Positions 23,356 to 31,580 of a stretch of 37,347 nt of DNA are shown here, in pieces. Under the pieces are notes generated by a model. That model worked only from the letters and a program-made list of their open reading frames with translations. It was not told the DNA's origin and did not search any database. Each line of letters begins with the position of its first letter. Within the stretch, counting starts at the first letter, position 1. The stretch covers positions 1 through 37,347 of the forward strand of contig JAIQFW010000011.1 of NCBI GenBank assembly GCA_020073105.1, written 5' to 3'. The DNA is from Terriglobia bacterium (GTDB lineage Bacteria; Acidobacteriota; Terriglobia; Terriglobales; Acidobacteriaceae). A program made the position numbers and the translations under genes.

Positions 23356-24687
23356 GTGTCCACGCTCGCACCGGCCGCGCTGCGAATTGGCAGAAGTGAG
23401 ATTCTGGCCCACGCGGTCGGCATTTGTTTGCGTCCCTTGCACGCCTTGACGGTTGCGCCCTCGCTGTTTTTCGTGACCGCCATGGCAGTGATGCTGTTTC
23501 GCCCGCCGGATTATCGTTTCCATTCATACGATCGCTATGCTCTTGCCCTGCTGCTGTTCGCAGTGTTCTTGCGGGCGTGTGTGCTGCGGCAGCCCCTGCG
23601 CGTGGAGGGTGCAATCAGGTGGCCTATGCTTGGTCTTCTCACTTTGGCTCTCGGGGGCGCACTGGCGCAACCCTACCAAGCCGAAACCTGGAGTTTGATT
23701 GCCTCCAAGTGGCTCGTGCCCTTCGCTCTCTACTGGGTGTCTGGGCATGTGTTCCGTGATGCCCAATCCTTGCGCCGGTTCGAGACATTTTCCCTGGTTG
23801 TGTTGTGCTATCTGAGCCTGCTTGCCATCCTCTTCATGGTGGGCGCGAGAGACCTCATTTTTCCGCGCTACATTCTGGACGAAAGCCTGGGGATTCACGC
23901 GGACCGCGCCCGGGGTCCGTTCCTGCAGGCCGTGGCCAACGGTATGGCGCTAAACCTGTTGGGCCTGGTCGCGCTGAACTCCTTTCGCAGAGGGCGCCTG
24001 CGCGGAATACCAGCGGTCTGTCTTCTGGCTGCGGTGCCGCTCGCCATCCTGGCTACACGGACCCGTGCTGTTTGGTTGTCGTTCGCGGGATCGATTTTGG
24101 GGTTGTTGTTCTTTTCTTCCAGCCGTCGGATGCGCCGGGCCTGCCTTTGTCTGCTGGTCACGGGAATCGTCGGACTCGTCGCCGTCGTCATCATTGAAGA
24201 TCACCACCGTTCTCTCAGCGAGCGCCTGGAGGAAGGTGGGCCGGTGAAGTTCCGCATGGCGGTTTACCAGGCCGGTTGGGAAATGTTCTTGCAAAGGCCA
24301 CTCCGGGGTTGGGGTGCAAACACAATGCAGGCAGAACTGTCGAACCGCATTAGTGATTTTCATCAGGAGCAGTTCTACTTCCACAATACCTATCTGGAGA
24401 TTCTGGTCCAGTACGGCCTTGTCGGCTTGGCCCTGTATGTCTGGATGGTCGTCGATCTCTTCCGCCTGGGCCGAAGGCCACGCACTAACATAGTTCTGGA
24501 GAATCACACCTTTCTCGACCAGCAGTTCCGGTCGATGTGGCCGATGTTGCTGGCGGTATATCTCGTCAATGGAAGCTTCGTAGTCATGAACTACCAGTTC
24601 GTCAACGGCTTCCTGTTCACGCTGGCGGGCATGCTGGGAGCGCAAAACCAACGCTACGCCGAAGGGGCAAATGAGCTCGCAAACTGA
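23356..24687 (+). CDS. O-antigen polymerase/ligase family protein (Wzy/WaaL)
   Basis: The 443-residue protein has about ten to twelve membrane helices, including 'SLFFVTAMAVMLF', 'YALALLLFAVFLRACVL', 'LVVLCYLSLLAILFMVG', 'AVCLLAAVPLAILAT' and 'LCLLVTGIVGLVAVVII'. The large periplasmic loop carries the Wzy_C pattern: 'TRTRAVWLSF', 'YQAGWEMFLQRPLRGWGANT', and 'FYFHNTYLEILVQYGLVGLALY' with the conserved His and Glu. In a locus with Wzx and Wzz it most likely polymerises lipid-linked repeat units in the periplasm rather than ligating them to lipid A. The start is a GTG 1 bp after the previous stop codon; the first 30 residues have little hydrophobicity and could be trimmed. It overlaps the flippase gene by 17 bp. 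Confidence 0.9.
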   Translation: MSTLAPAALRIGRSEILAHAVGICLRPLHALTVAPSLFFVTAMAVMLFRPPDYRFHSYDRYALALLLFAVFLRACVLRQPLRVEGAIRWPMLGLLTLALGGALAQPYQAETWSLIASKWLVPFALYWVSGHVFRDAQSLRRFETFSLVVLCYLSLLAILFMVGARDLIFPRYILDESLGIHADRARGPFLQAVANGMALNLLGLVALNSFRRGRLRGIPAVCLLAAVPLAILATRTRAVWLSFAGSILGLLFFSSSRRMRRACLCLLVTGIVGLVAVVIIEDHHRSLSERLEEGGPVKFRMAVYQAGWEMFLQRPLRGWGANTMQAELSNRISDFHQEQFYFHNTYLEILVQYGLVGLALYVWMVVDLFRLGRRPRTNIVLENHTFLDQQFRSMWPMLLAVYLVNGSFVVMNYQFVNGFLFTLAGMLGAQNQRYAEGANELAN

Positions 24688-26038
24688 GGTCAGCGTCCTG
24701 CCGGTGACCGTACTTCATGGCGCGCCTGCAGGCGATGGGTTCTCTGCCCAAACCGTGCGGGGCGGCGCCTACCTCGCCGCGCGTTACGGACTCGGCGTGC
24801 TGGTCAGCCTGGGAAACATGCTGGTGATGACCTGGTGGATCGGTCCGCACGCCTATGGATTGTTCGTGACCGCCATCGGCCTGGTCGCTTTTCTGGCCGC
24901 GGTGGCGAGGGGAGGTATTGACACCTATCTCGTGCGTAGCGAAGCTCCGCCCGACACAGGCATGTATGGCGCAGCCATCACTCTCATCCTTGGGGCTTCC
25001 GTCAGCTTAGGGCTCGCTGCCGCCGCGATGACTCCGCTACTGGTTCGTTGGTATGGCAGCCGGGAGTTCGTCGGTCCCTACTTGGTCCTGCTCGCAACCG
25101 TTCCGTTATCCGCATTGACGGGCATCCCGATTGCTAAGCTTGAGCGCGCTCTGGATTTTCGCCGCATCGCAGGAATCGAACTGGCAGGGCAGGCTGTCGG
25201 ACTGCTAGCTGCCGCGGCCCTCGCTTGGTCGAGAGCGGGAGTGTGGGCGCCCGTAGTTGGCCAGATCGTCTGGCAGAGCTTCACCTTGATCGCAGCCCTG
25301 GGCTGTGCCTCGGTGGCCATCCGTCCGCGATTCGATGCCGGGCACGCCCGGAGAATGCTGACTTTTGGGGCCGGACTGACCGCATCGCTGCGGACTTGGC
25401 AGCTACGCACTCTGGTAAATCCGTTGCTGGTTGGGCGGTTCGTGGGCGCCGAGGGGGTGGCGTTTGTTGCGCTGGCTATCCGCATTGCCGAATCGCTGGG
25501 AACCTTCCGCCTGGCGGCCGGGCGCATGGCGATCGCCGCCTTGGCTCGCCTGCAGGACAATCACGACGAGTTCCGTGGTGCCTTGGAGCGCGTCCTCTAC
25601 CTTCAGGTCGTCACACTGGGGCCGCTACTATGTGGGTTTGCGCTGTGCGGACCGTTGGTGGTGAGACACGTGATCGGAATGCGATGGATGCCAAGCCTCG
25701 CCGTCTACCCCTTCATTGCCGCCGGAGTCCTGGTGAACTCGGTCTACAACCTGCAAGCCTCAGGTCTTTTTGTGATCGGGCGGCAGTGGGTCGTAATGCG
25801 GTGCTATGCAGCCCACGTAGTTCTTTTGGCTGCCGGTACCTTGTTGTTGCTGCCCCGCCTTGGCCTTGCCGCGTATGGTTGGGCTGAACTCCTGGCATGC
25901 GCCGCCTATGTGCTAATCCATTCCGGGCTGGCGCGCAGTGTAACGATCCCGTATCACAAACTTGTCCCCTGGCTGGCCGGCTGCCTGGCGGGCCTCTTTC
26001 TGATTCCCGCCGGTTACACATTGCTGCGCATGAACTAG
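24671..26038 (+). CDS. Lipid-linked oligosaccharide flippase (Wzx, MATE/MVF superfamily)
   Basis: The 455-residue polytopic membrane protein has 12 or more predicted helices in two halves, starting with 'GGAYLAARYGLGVLVSLGNMLVMTWWIGPHAYGLF' (in adjoining helices), the typical opening of polysaccharide_synt proteins. 'VPLSALTGIPIAKLERALDFRRIAGIELAGQ' and 'GFALCGPLVVRHVIGMRW' recur at the expected places. It would move the undecaprenyl-linked unit from the cytoplasmic to the periplasmic face for the polymerase encoded just before. Its ATG lies inside the end of the polymerase gene (17-bp overlap), so the two are translationally coupled. It is followed by the GT4 gene after 10 bp. Confidence 0.92.
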   Translation: MSSQTEVSVLPVTVLHGAPAGDGFSAQTVRGGAYLAARYGLGVLVSLGNMLVMTWWIGPHAYGLFVTAIGLVAFLAAVARGGIDTYLVRSEAPPDTGMYGAAITLILGASVSLGLAAAAMTPLLVRWYGSREFVGPYLVLLATVPLSALTGIPIAKLERALDFRRIAGIELAGQAVGLLAAAALAWSRAGVWAPVVGQIVWQSFTLIAALGCASVAIRPRFDAGHARRMLTFGAGLTASLRTWQLRTLVNPLLVGRFVGAEGVAFVALAIRIAESLGTFRLAAGRMAIAALARLQDNHDEFRGALERVLYLQVVTLGPLLCGFALCGPLVVRHVIGMRWMPSLAVYPFIAAGVLVNSVYNLQASGLFVIGRQWVVMRCYAAHVVLLAAGTLLLLPRLGLAAYGWAELLACAAYVLIHSGLARSVTIPYHKLVPWLAGCLAGLFLIPAGYTLLRMN

Positions 26039-26048
26039 TTGTCAGGCG

Positions 26049-27323
26049 ATGCCGACAGTTGCCTACCTCGCAAACTTGTTTCCTTCTCCGGTCGAACCCT
26101 ACGTGGTGGCGGAAGTTCATGAACTTCGCCGCCGCGGAGTCGGCGTGCTTCCATGCAGCGCTCGACTAGCAAAAACAGAACTAGACGAAGAGTTGAAGTC
26201 CTTCGTTTCGGAGACTGTCTATCTGGAGCGTTTTCAGTGGCGGCTGCTCCTTCGCGCAGCGTGGCTGTGTGTGCGAAAGTTCCCGCGGGTGCAGAACCTT
26301 CTTCACCGAGCCCTCGTGCGGGGGAAAGAGCCTCCCACGCGCCGTCTGCGTGCTCTGATTCACACCTGGCTGGGGGCCTACTTCGCACTGCTGCTCGAAG
26401 GGCGCAGGATCGACCACATCCACGCGCATCACGGCTATTTCGGGTCGTGGATCGCGATGACCGCTGCCCGTCTGCTGGGGGTTGGTTTCAGCATGACTTT
26501 GCATGGGTCCGATCTGTTGCTGCACCCCGCCTATCTGGACCTCAAGTTAAAGCACTGCCGATTCTGCGTGACCGTCTCGGAATTTAATCGACAATACATT
26601 CTCGAACACTATCCCGAGGTTCTCCCGGAGAAAATTCACGTGCAGTACCTAGGGGTCGATTGTCCTTCGGGTGGGCGTGCCGTGGTGCAGGCAAAGAACG
26701 ATTCTTCACTGCTGGTGATGCTGGCGGTGGGAAGGCTGCATGCAGTCAAAGACCACGCTTTTCTGGTGCGAGCGTGCCACCAGCTGAAACGTTGTAGCCC
26801 CAACTTCCTGTGTCTGGTTGCGGGCGAAGGTCCGGAGCGGGGCGCTCTCGAAAAATTGATTTGTGATCTGAATCTGCAAGACAACGTCCGGTTGCTTGGC
26901 CATGTGCCGCACGCCCGGCTCAACGGCTACTTCGAAATGGCCGATCTGATTGTTCTCACCAGCCGCAGCGAGGGTATTCCCCTGGCCCTGATGGAAGCCA
27001 TGGCGCGCGAGAGAATTGTCCTGGCGCCGGCCATCACCGGAGTTCCGGAACTTGTTGTGGATGGTGAAACCGGTTTCCTCTATCGCCCTGGCTCGTTGGA
27101 AGAGTTCGTGGAGCGGGTGCGGTTGGTGCAGCGTCTGGGCCCGGCTTTCGGGCCTTTGCGACGGGCGGCGCGCGAGCACGTGCTGCAGCACTTCAGCCGG
27201 GGAAAGAACCTGGCGGCCTTCTGCGATCTGCTGATCACGAGCCTCAACGTTCCACCTGGTCCCCATTCATCCAGCGAAAGACTAGCGGAGAGCTCCATTT
27301 ATGAGAATCCTGTTCTGCAATAA
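26049..27323 (+). CDS. GT4-family glycosyltransferase (WcaL/EpsF-like)
   Basis: The 424-residue cytoplasmic enzyme has the GT-B fold. The N-terminal acceptor half shows 'DHIHAHHGYFGSWIAMTAAR' (residues 120-140) and 'FSMTLHGSDLL', both typical of the colanic-acid WcaL group. The C-terminal donor half shows 'LLVMLAVGRLHAVKDHAFLVRA' in its parts, 'GEGPERGALEKL', 'LGHVPHARLNGYFEMADLIVLTSRSEGIPLALMEAMA' (split over two motifs), and the EX7E pair in 'EGIPLALME'. It is expected to add one sugar, retaining the anomeric configuration, to the growing lipid-linked unit. The donor cannot be predicted. Its 3' end overlaps the next gene by 23 bp. Confidence 0.93.
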   Translation: MPTVAYLANLFPSPVEPYVVAEVHELRRRGVGVLPCSARLAKTELDEELKSFVSETVYLERFQWRLLLRAAWLCVRKFPRVQNLLHRALVRGKEPPTRRLRALIHTWLGAYFALLLEGRRIDHIHAHHGYFGSWIAMTAARLLGVGFSMTLHGSDLLLHPAYLDLKLKHCRFCVTVSEFNRQYILEHYPEVLPEKIHVQYLGVDCPSGGRAVVQAKNDSSLLVMLAVGRLHAVKDHAFLVRACHQLKRCSPNFLCLVAGEGPERGALEKLICDLNLQDNVRLLGHVPHARLNGYFEMADLIVLTSRSEGIPLALMEAMARERIVLAPAITGVPELVVDGETGFLYRPGSLEEFVERVRLVQRLGPAFGPLRRAAREHVLQHFSRGKNLAAFCDLLITSLNVPPGPHSSSERLAESSIYENPVLQ

Positions 27324-29733
27324 ATATAACTTCCCCTTTAGCGGCACCGAAGTCTATCTGCTCGAACTGATCAACCTCTTGCGAACACAAGGGCACGGCG
27401 TAGCGCTGTTCTCGATGGAGGATTCCCGTGGTGAGCCCACGCCCTACGACCCGTACTTCGTGCCTCACATCGATTTCAAAAATCCCACCCAGAGCCTGGT
27501 CAAACGCGCAAGCCTTGCCGCCCACGCGATCTACTCCACGGAAGCGCGCCGTCGATTGCGGGCGATGATCAGTGTGTTTCGGCCGGACCTAGCGCACGTG
27601 CGCAACATTTACCACCATCTGTCGCCCTCCATTCTGTGGGAACTTAAGGCGCAAGCCGTTCCGGTCCTCTATCACATCAACGACTTCAAAGTCCTTTGTC
27701 CGACCTACAACCTGGTGGCCCGTGGAAACGCCTGCGCGCAGCCATGCACCGGGAACTATTGGAAAGTTATCACCGAAAAATGTTACGCCGGAGAGAAGAA
27801 CACAGCGCTGGTGCTGGCCGCTGAGGCGTTCGTTCACCACTGGCTGGGCACTTATCGCAAATGCATCGATCATTTCCTGGCCCCTAGTCGGTTTGCCAAA
27901 GACCTGCTAGTCCAGCATGGTTTTGACGCGGCAAAAATCACCGTGCTTCCCCATTTCCAGAGATTGCCGGCTGCACCGTCACCGCCACAAGCCGACGCCC
28001 CGGTCCTCTACTTCGGACGATTGTCGCCGGAGAAGGGTGTCACCGATCTTCTGCTGGCCATGCGGGACTTGCCCCAAGTCCGTCTGCAGATCGCTGGAGA
28101 CGGTCCGCAAAAGGCGGAACTGAAGACCTTAGCCGGCGCTCACCGGCTGAACAATGTCGAATTTATGGGGCACTTGGAAGGAGAACAGTTGGATCATCTC
28201 ATCGCAGCCTCACGCTTCACCGTCTTGCCATCCCGAGCTTATGAAACTCTGGGCAAGAGCATTCTCGAATCCTACGCATGGCAAAAGCCGGTCGTAGCCA
28301 CGGACCTCGGCTCGCGGCGCGAACTGGTTCACGAGCACGAAACCGGGATGCTTTATCCCCCGGGCAATGTGGAGGCCCTGAGGGACGCAATCTGGTATCT
28401 GGGCCAGCGGCCGCAACTGGCCGCCGAGATGGGGGCCGCCGGCAGGAAGTTTGTGGAATCCCGGCACTCGCCAGAGAGTCACTATCGTGAACTGATGGGC
28501 TTATACGAGCAGATGTGCACCCTGGCGCGCAAGCCGCGAGCAGTCGCCGCTCCAGCCAGGCAACCACTGCGCGTGGCCTTCATCGGCGGCCGGGGCGTGG
28601 TCTCGAAGTACAGCGGAATCGAGTCTTACTACGAGGAGGCCGGCAAGGAGCTGGTGAGACTGGGCTACGAGGTGACCGTGTATTGCCGCTCTTATTTCAC
28701 CCCCCCGATTGCTAGTCATCACGGCATGCGCTTGGTTCGCCTCCCAACCATTCGCTCGAAACACCTTGAAACCTTGGCGCACACCACGCTCAGCACGATT
28801 CACGCTTTGTTCGGCTCCTGTGACATCGTGCATTACCATGCGCTGGGGCCGGCGCTGTTCTCTTTCTTGCCTCGCCTGGTTGGAAAGAAGACCGTAGTCA
28901 CCGTGCAGGGACTCGATTGGCAAAGAAAGAAGTGGGGACGCGTAGCCTCGTGGGTGTTGCGGCTGGGAGAACGTGCCTCGGCCCGCCTGCCCGATGCGAC
29001 CCTGGTGGTGTCGCGGACGCTGCAGGACCACTACCGCCGCCGCTATGCTGCCGACACCACCTACGTGCCGAACGGCACTGTGATTCGGGGACGCAGCGCT
29101 CCCAGGAAGGTCATCGAGTGGGGTCTGGCGCCGGGCAAATACATCCTCTTCCTGGGCCGGTTTTCGCCCGAAAAGAACTGCCACTTGCTGATCGACGCCT
29201 TCGAAAGGCTTGAAACCTCCGCGAAGCTGGTGCTGGCCGGTGGCTCCAGTCACACCGGCGCTTATGCGGACGAATTGCGCAAACATCAGGGCGACCGCAT
29301 CGCCTTCCTTGACTGGGTTTCCGGAACAGAACTGGACGAACTGCTCACCAACACCGCGCTTTTCGTCTTGCCTTCCGACCTGGAAGGTCTCTCTCTCGCG
29401 CTGCTGGACGCGATGGGAGCGGGGGTGTGTGTCTTGACCAGTGACATCCCGGAAAATCGTGAAGTCGTCGAGGACGCCGGCTTCACTTTCCGCGCGGGAG
29501 ATGTCGACGACCTTGGGCGGATGTTGGGCCTTCTTCTGTCCGATGCAACCCTCCGTGCGGAGGCAGGTGCGAAGGCTAAGCAGCGAATTCAGGAACGGTA
29601 TCTCTGGCCCCAAATCGCCCAGCAGATCGGAGGGATCTACGACGAACTGGCCTGCCGTCCGGCGTTCGCTTCCAAGCGCCCTCCAGCAAAGGCTCCCGCC
29701 GAAGCGGGCAGCCAAACAGGGCGGGTAGCGTAG
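27301..29733 (+). CDS. Tandem glycosyltransferase: two GT4 domains in one polypeptide
   Basis: The 810-residue protein contains two complete GT-B enzymes. Domain 1 (about 1-400) starts 'MRILFCNKYNFPFSGTEVYLLELI', given here only as its Rossmann opening, and has 'VLYFGRLSPEKGVTDLLLAM', 'IAGDGPQKAEL' and 'ETLGKSILESYAWQKPVVAT' (EX7E-like). An Ala/Pro/Arg-rich linker (about 405-422) leads to domain 2 (424-790), with 'LRVAFIGGRGVVSKYSGIES', 'YILFLGRFSPEKNCHLLIDA', 'LVLAGGSSHTGAYADEL' and 'DLEGLSLALLDAMGAGVCVL'. The second domain resembles DUF1972/rhamnosyltransferase-type GT4 openings (GxxGVxxxYxGxE). Both look catalytically competent, so the protein may add two successive sugars. The start overlaps the previous gene by 23 bp. 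It is the last gene of the locus; a conserved fusion or a fusion private to this lineage cannot be told apart here. Confidence 0.92.
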   Translation: MRILFCNKYNFPFSGTEVYLLELINLLRTQGHGVALFSMEDSRGEPTPYDPYFVPHIDFKNPTQSLVKRASLAAHAIYSTEARRRLRAMISVFRPDLAHVRNIYHHLSPSILWELKAQAVPVLYHINDFKVLCPTYNLVARGNACAQPCTGNYWKVITEKCYAGEKNTALVLAAEAFVHHWLGTYRKCIDHFLAPSRFAKDLLVQHGFDAAKITVLPHFQRLPAAPSPPQADAPVLYFGRLSPEKGVTDLLLAMRDLPQVRLQIAGDGPQKAELKTLAGAHRLNNVEFMGHLEGEQLDHLIAASRFTVLPSRAYETLGKSILESYAWQKPVVATDLGSRRELVHEHETGMLYPPGNVEALRDAIWYLGQRPQLAAEMGAAGRKFVESRHSPESHYRELMGLYEQMCTLARKPRAVAAPARQPLRVAFIGGRGVVSKYSGIESYYEEAGKELVRLGYEVTVYCRSYFTPPIASHHGMRLVRLPTIRSKHLETLAHTTLSTIHALFGSCDIVHYHALGPALFSFLPRLVGKKTVVTVQGLDWQRKKWGRVASWVLRLGERASARLPDATLVVSRTLQDHYRRRYAADTTYVPNGTVIRGRSAPRKVIEWGLAPGKYILFLGRFSPEKNCHLLIDAFERLETSAKLVLAGGSSHTGAYADELRKHQGDRIAFLDWVSGTELDELLTNTALFVLPSDLEGLSLALLDAMGAGVCVLTSDIPENREVVEDAGFTFRAGDVDDLGRMLGLLLSDATLRAEAGAKAKQRIQERYLWPQIAQQIGGIYDELACRPAFASKRPPAKAPAEAGSQTGRVA

Positions 29734-29771
29734 ATTCCAGCCCTGGGCAAGCTGACGGTTTTGTGCTCTTC

Positions 29772-29816
29772 TCCGCGCACTCTGCGGATGTTCTCCGTGA
29801 TCTCTGCGACTTAAGA
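29772..29816. repeat. Roughly 11-nt periodic intergenic repeat
   Basis: The stretch reads as near-copies of a 10-11-nt unit: TTCTCCGCGCA, CTCTGCGGATG, TTCTCCGTGA, TCTCTGCGACT. It fills part of the 167 bp between the end of the exopolysaccharide locus and the perR-like gene. It resembles the TCTCTGTG-type periodic phrases seen between genes of many environmental bacteria. The remaining sequence of the gap has only the palindrome at 29875. Confidence 0.5.
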
Positions 29817-29874
29817 CTTTGGTTCTCGCCGAGTTCTCTGAGAGCCCCGGTGCCTCCTTGCCAAACCATAAGAA

Positions 29875-29888
29875 TTATTAGATAATAA
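29875..29888. promoter_or_regulatory. Candidate PerR/Fur box upstream of the perR-like gene
   Basis: TTATTA-GA-TAATAA is a perfect 6-2-6 palindrome, 12 bp before the ATG of the Fur-family gene and in the middle of an AT-rich island (29868-29900) in otherwise GC-rich DNA. It resembles the PerR consensus (TTATAATNATTATAA) in composition and symmetry, though not base for base. Autorepression of perR and co-control of ahpC/ahpD would be expected. Confidence 0.55.
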
Positions 29889-29900
29889 CTATTGTCATTC

Positions 29901-30341
29901 ATGAAGGCAGCGCCCGCAGAGTTTCGCGCCCTTTGTCACCGGCATCGCCTGGCGGCCACCCACCAGCGCCAGGTGATCTATGAGGCTGTGATGTCGCTGC
30001 CCGGCCATCCCAGCCCGGAAGACATTTACGAGAAGGCCAGAAAAAGCATTCCATCGATTTCCCTGGCGACGGTCTATAAAAACATCCGTGCCTTCCTGGA
30101 CAAAGGATTGCTTCAGGAGGTCAGTCTGCATCATGGATCGCTGCGGGTGGACGCCAACCACGATCCCCATCATCACCTGGTCTGCACCCGGTGCCGGTCG
30201 ATCATGGACCTGGACGAGGCGGAAATGGTGCCGCCGCGTTTTCGACAAAAGCTGCCCCGAGGGTTCAAGGTACTGAGAATTTCCGTGGACGTCCTCGGGA
30301 TTTGTGCTGAGTGCGCTTCCAAGAAGGCGCGCAGAGCCTAG
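29901..30341 (+). CDS. perR: Fur-family peroxide-responsive repressor (PerR-like)
   Basis: The 146-residue protein has a winged helix ('LAATHQRQVIYEAVMSLPGHPSPEDIYEKARK', 'ISLATVYKNIRAFLDKGLL', in parts) and a C-terminal metal-binding dimer domain. The 'NHDPHHHLVCTRC' cluster and a second CxxC pair (CAEC) would hold structural zinc, as in PerR and Zur. The His/Asp residues that oxidise in PerR are plausible within 'DANHDPHHH'. Its place directly before ahpC and ahpD, and the palindrome at its promoter, favour PerR over Fur or Zur. The ATG at 29901 is preferred to the TTG at 29892, which would add three residues and lacks a ribosome binding site. Peroxide would inactivate it and release the peroxidase genes. 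Confidence 0.82.
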   Translation: MKAAPAEFRALCHRHRLAATHQRQVIYEAVMSLPGHPSPEDIYEKARKSIPSISLATVYKNIRAFLDKGLLQEVSLHHGSLRVDANHDPHHHLVCTRCRSIMDLDEAEMVPPRFRQKLPRGFKVLRISVDVLGICAECASKKARRA

Positions 30342-30379
30342 AATATCTGTACGCAAACTTACTTTCCTAGGAGAGAGCT

Positions 30380-30925
30380 ATGCTGACGATTGGAGAGAAA
30401 TTCCCTTCATTTTCCCTGACCGCGACCGTGGGCACGGAGAAAGACCCCAAAACCGCCTTCAAAACCATTACCGACCTGGACTACGCCGGGAAGTGGAAGG
30501 TGTACTTCTTCTGGCCAAAAGATTTTACCTTTGTCTGCCCCACCGAAATTACCGGATTTGCCAAGCTGGACAAGCAATTCAAAGATCGCGACACCCAAAT
30601 CCTGGGCGCCAGCATCGATTCCGAGTGGGTGCATCACGCCTGGCGCAACCATCACGCCGATCTGAAGAACCTGCCGTTCCCCATGTTGTCCGACATCAAG
30701 CGTGACCTGTGCGAGCAACTCGGCATTCTCGATCCTCAGGGTGGAGTGGCGCAACGGGCGACGTTTATCGTTGATCCGGACGGCGTGATTCAGTTCGTTT
30801 ACGTGACTGCAGGAGCTGTCGGCCGCAATCCCGAGGAAGTCTTACGGGTATTGGACGCGCTGCAGAGTGACGAGCTCTGTCCCTGCAACTGGCACAAAGG
30901 GGAAGCCACGCTGCAGATTGCATAA
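30380..30925 (+). CDS. ahpC: Alkyl hydroperoxide reductase AhpC (2-Cys peroxiredoxin, mycobacterial type)
   Basis: The 181-residue thioredoxin-fold peroxidase has the peroxidatic cysteine in 'FTFVCPTE' (Cys53) and a C-terminal 'DELCPCNW' with two cysteines (Cys167, Cys169). That C-terminus is the signature of the Mycobacterium tuberculosis AhpC type, which is recharged by AhpD rather than AhpF. It reduces hydrogen peroxide, organic peroxides and peroxynitrite in the cytoplasm. A strong ribosome binding site (AGGAGA, 30369-30374) lies 5 nt before the ATG, suggesting high expression. It starts 38 bp after the perR-like gene and is followed by ahpD. Confidence 0.96.
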   Translation: MLTIGEKFPSFSLTATVGTEKDPKTAFKTITDLDYAGKWKVYFFWPKDFTFVCPTEITGFAKLDKQFKDRDTQILGASIDSEWVHHAWRNHHADLKNLPFPMLSDIKRDLCEQLGILDPQGGVAQRATFIVDPDGVIQFVYVTAGAVGRNPEEVLRVLDALQSDELCPCNWHKGEATLQIA

Positions 30926-30997
30926 CGGCATGAAACCGCGAGGGCGTTTTGCTTGATGACCGCAGCAGGACGCCCGCGGCGAAATATTCGGTGACCT

Positions 30998-31546
30998 ATG
31001 ACCCTCAATGAACTGTTGGAAACGGTTCCTGCCTACGCGCGGGACCTGAAGCTGAACTTTTCGACGTTGACTCAGCAGCCCGAACTTAGCGCGCAGCAGA
31101 TCTGGGGTACGGTCGTGGCCAGCGCGGTCGCGTCTCGCAACGAAGAACTGACTCGCGCCACCCTGGCGGAGGCCGCGGCGCATCTTTCTCCGCAGGCCCT
31201 CGAGGCTGCAAAAGGCGCTGCCGCCATTATGGGCATGAACAACATCTACTATCGCTTCCAGCACCTGGCTTCGAACGAGAATTACCGCACCATGCCTGCC
31301 CGGCTGCGCATGCAAATCATTCGTAGTCATGGCATCGATCCAGTGGATTTCGAACTGTGGTGCGCCGCGGTCTCAGCCATTAACGGCTGTGGCGCTTGTG
31401 TCGACTCTCACGAGAAAGTGGTGCGCGAAAAGGGCCTGAGTGAAGAAGCTGTGCTGGCGGCGATCCGCCTGGCAGCCGTGGTCCATGCCTTGGCGACTGT
31501 GTTCGACGCCGAGCGGGTGAGCGCTGGCCAACCCGTGAATGCGTAG
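30998..31546 (+). CDS. ahpD: Alkyl hydroperoxidase AhpD (AhpC-recycling disulfide reductase)
   Basis: The 182-residue all-alpha protein of the carboxymuconolactone-decarboxylase-like family has the redox motif 'CGACVDSHE' (Cys131, Cys134, His138) and the upstream Glu119. These correspond to the catalytic Cys130, Cys133, His137 and Glu118 of M. tuberculosis AhpD. It passes electrons, in mycobacteria from lipoylated dihydrolipoamide acyltransferase, to AhpC. The gene follows ahpC after 72 bp on the same strand, consistent with an operon. Length and motifs match the family. Confidence 0.95.
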   Translation: MTLNELLETVPAYARDLKLNFSTLTQQPELSAQQIWGTVVASAVASRNEELTRATLAEAAAHLSPQALEAAKGAAAIMGMNNIYYRFQHLASNENYRTMPARLRMQIIRSHGIDPVDFELWCAAVSAINGCGACVDSHEKVVREKGLSEEAVLAAIRLAAVVHALATVFDAERVSAGQPVNA

Positions 31547-31556
31547 CATGTGTTAG

Positions 31557-31576
31557 CGCGGGCGCCGTCGCCCGCG
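31557..31576. terminator. Hairpin between convergent ahpD and sodC
   Basis: CGCGGGCG and CGCCCGCG form a perfect 8-bp GC stem with a CCGT loop, in the 34-bp gap between the two convergent stop codons. It could serve both transcripts; no U-tract is present on either side. Confidence 0.5.
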
Positions 31577-31580
31577 AACG

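Noticed and set aside
28501-29715. 404-codon antisense frame over the second GT4 domain
   Set aside because: Same reason: a shadow of a high-GC gene. No ribosome binding site, no domain pattern, and the sense frame carries conserved glycosyltransferase motifs.
29720-29730. GGCGGGTAGCG, close to the ops/JUMPstart element GGCGGTAG
   Set aside because: It has one extra G and lies at the 3' end of the polysaccharide locus, inside the last codons of the double glycosyltransferase gene, where an ops site could not act on the locus.
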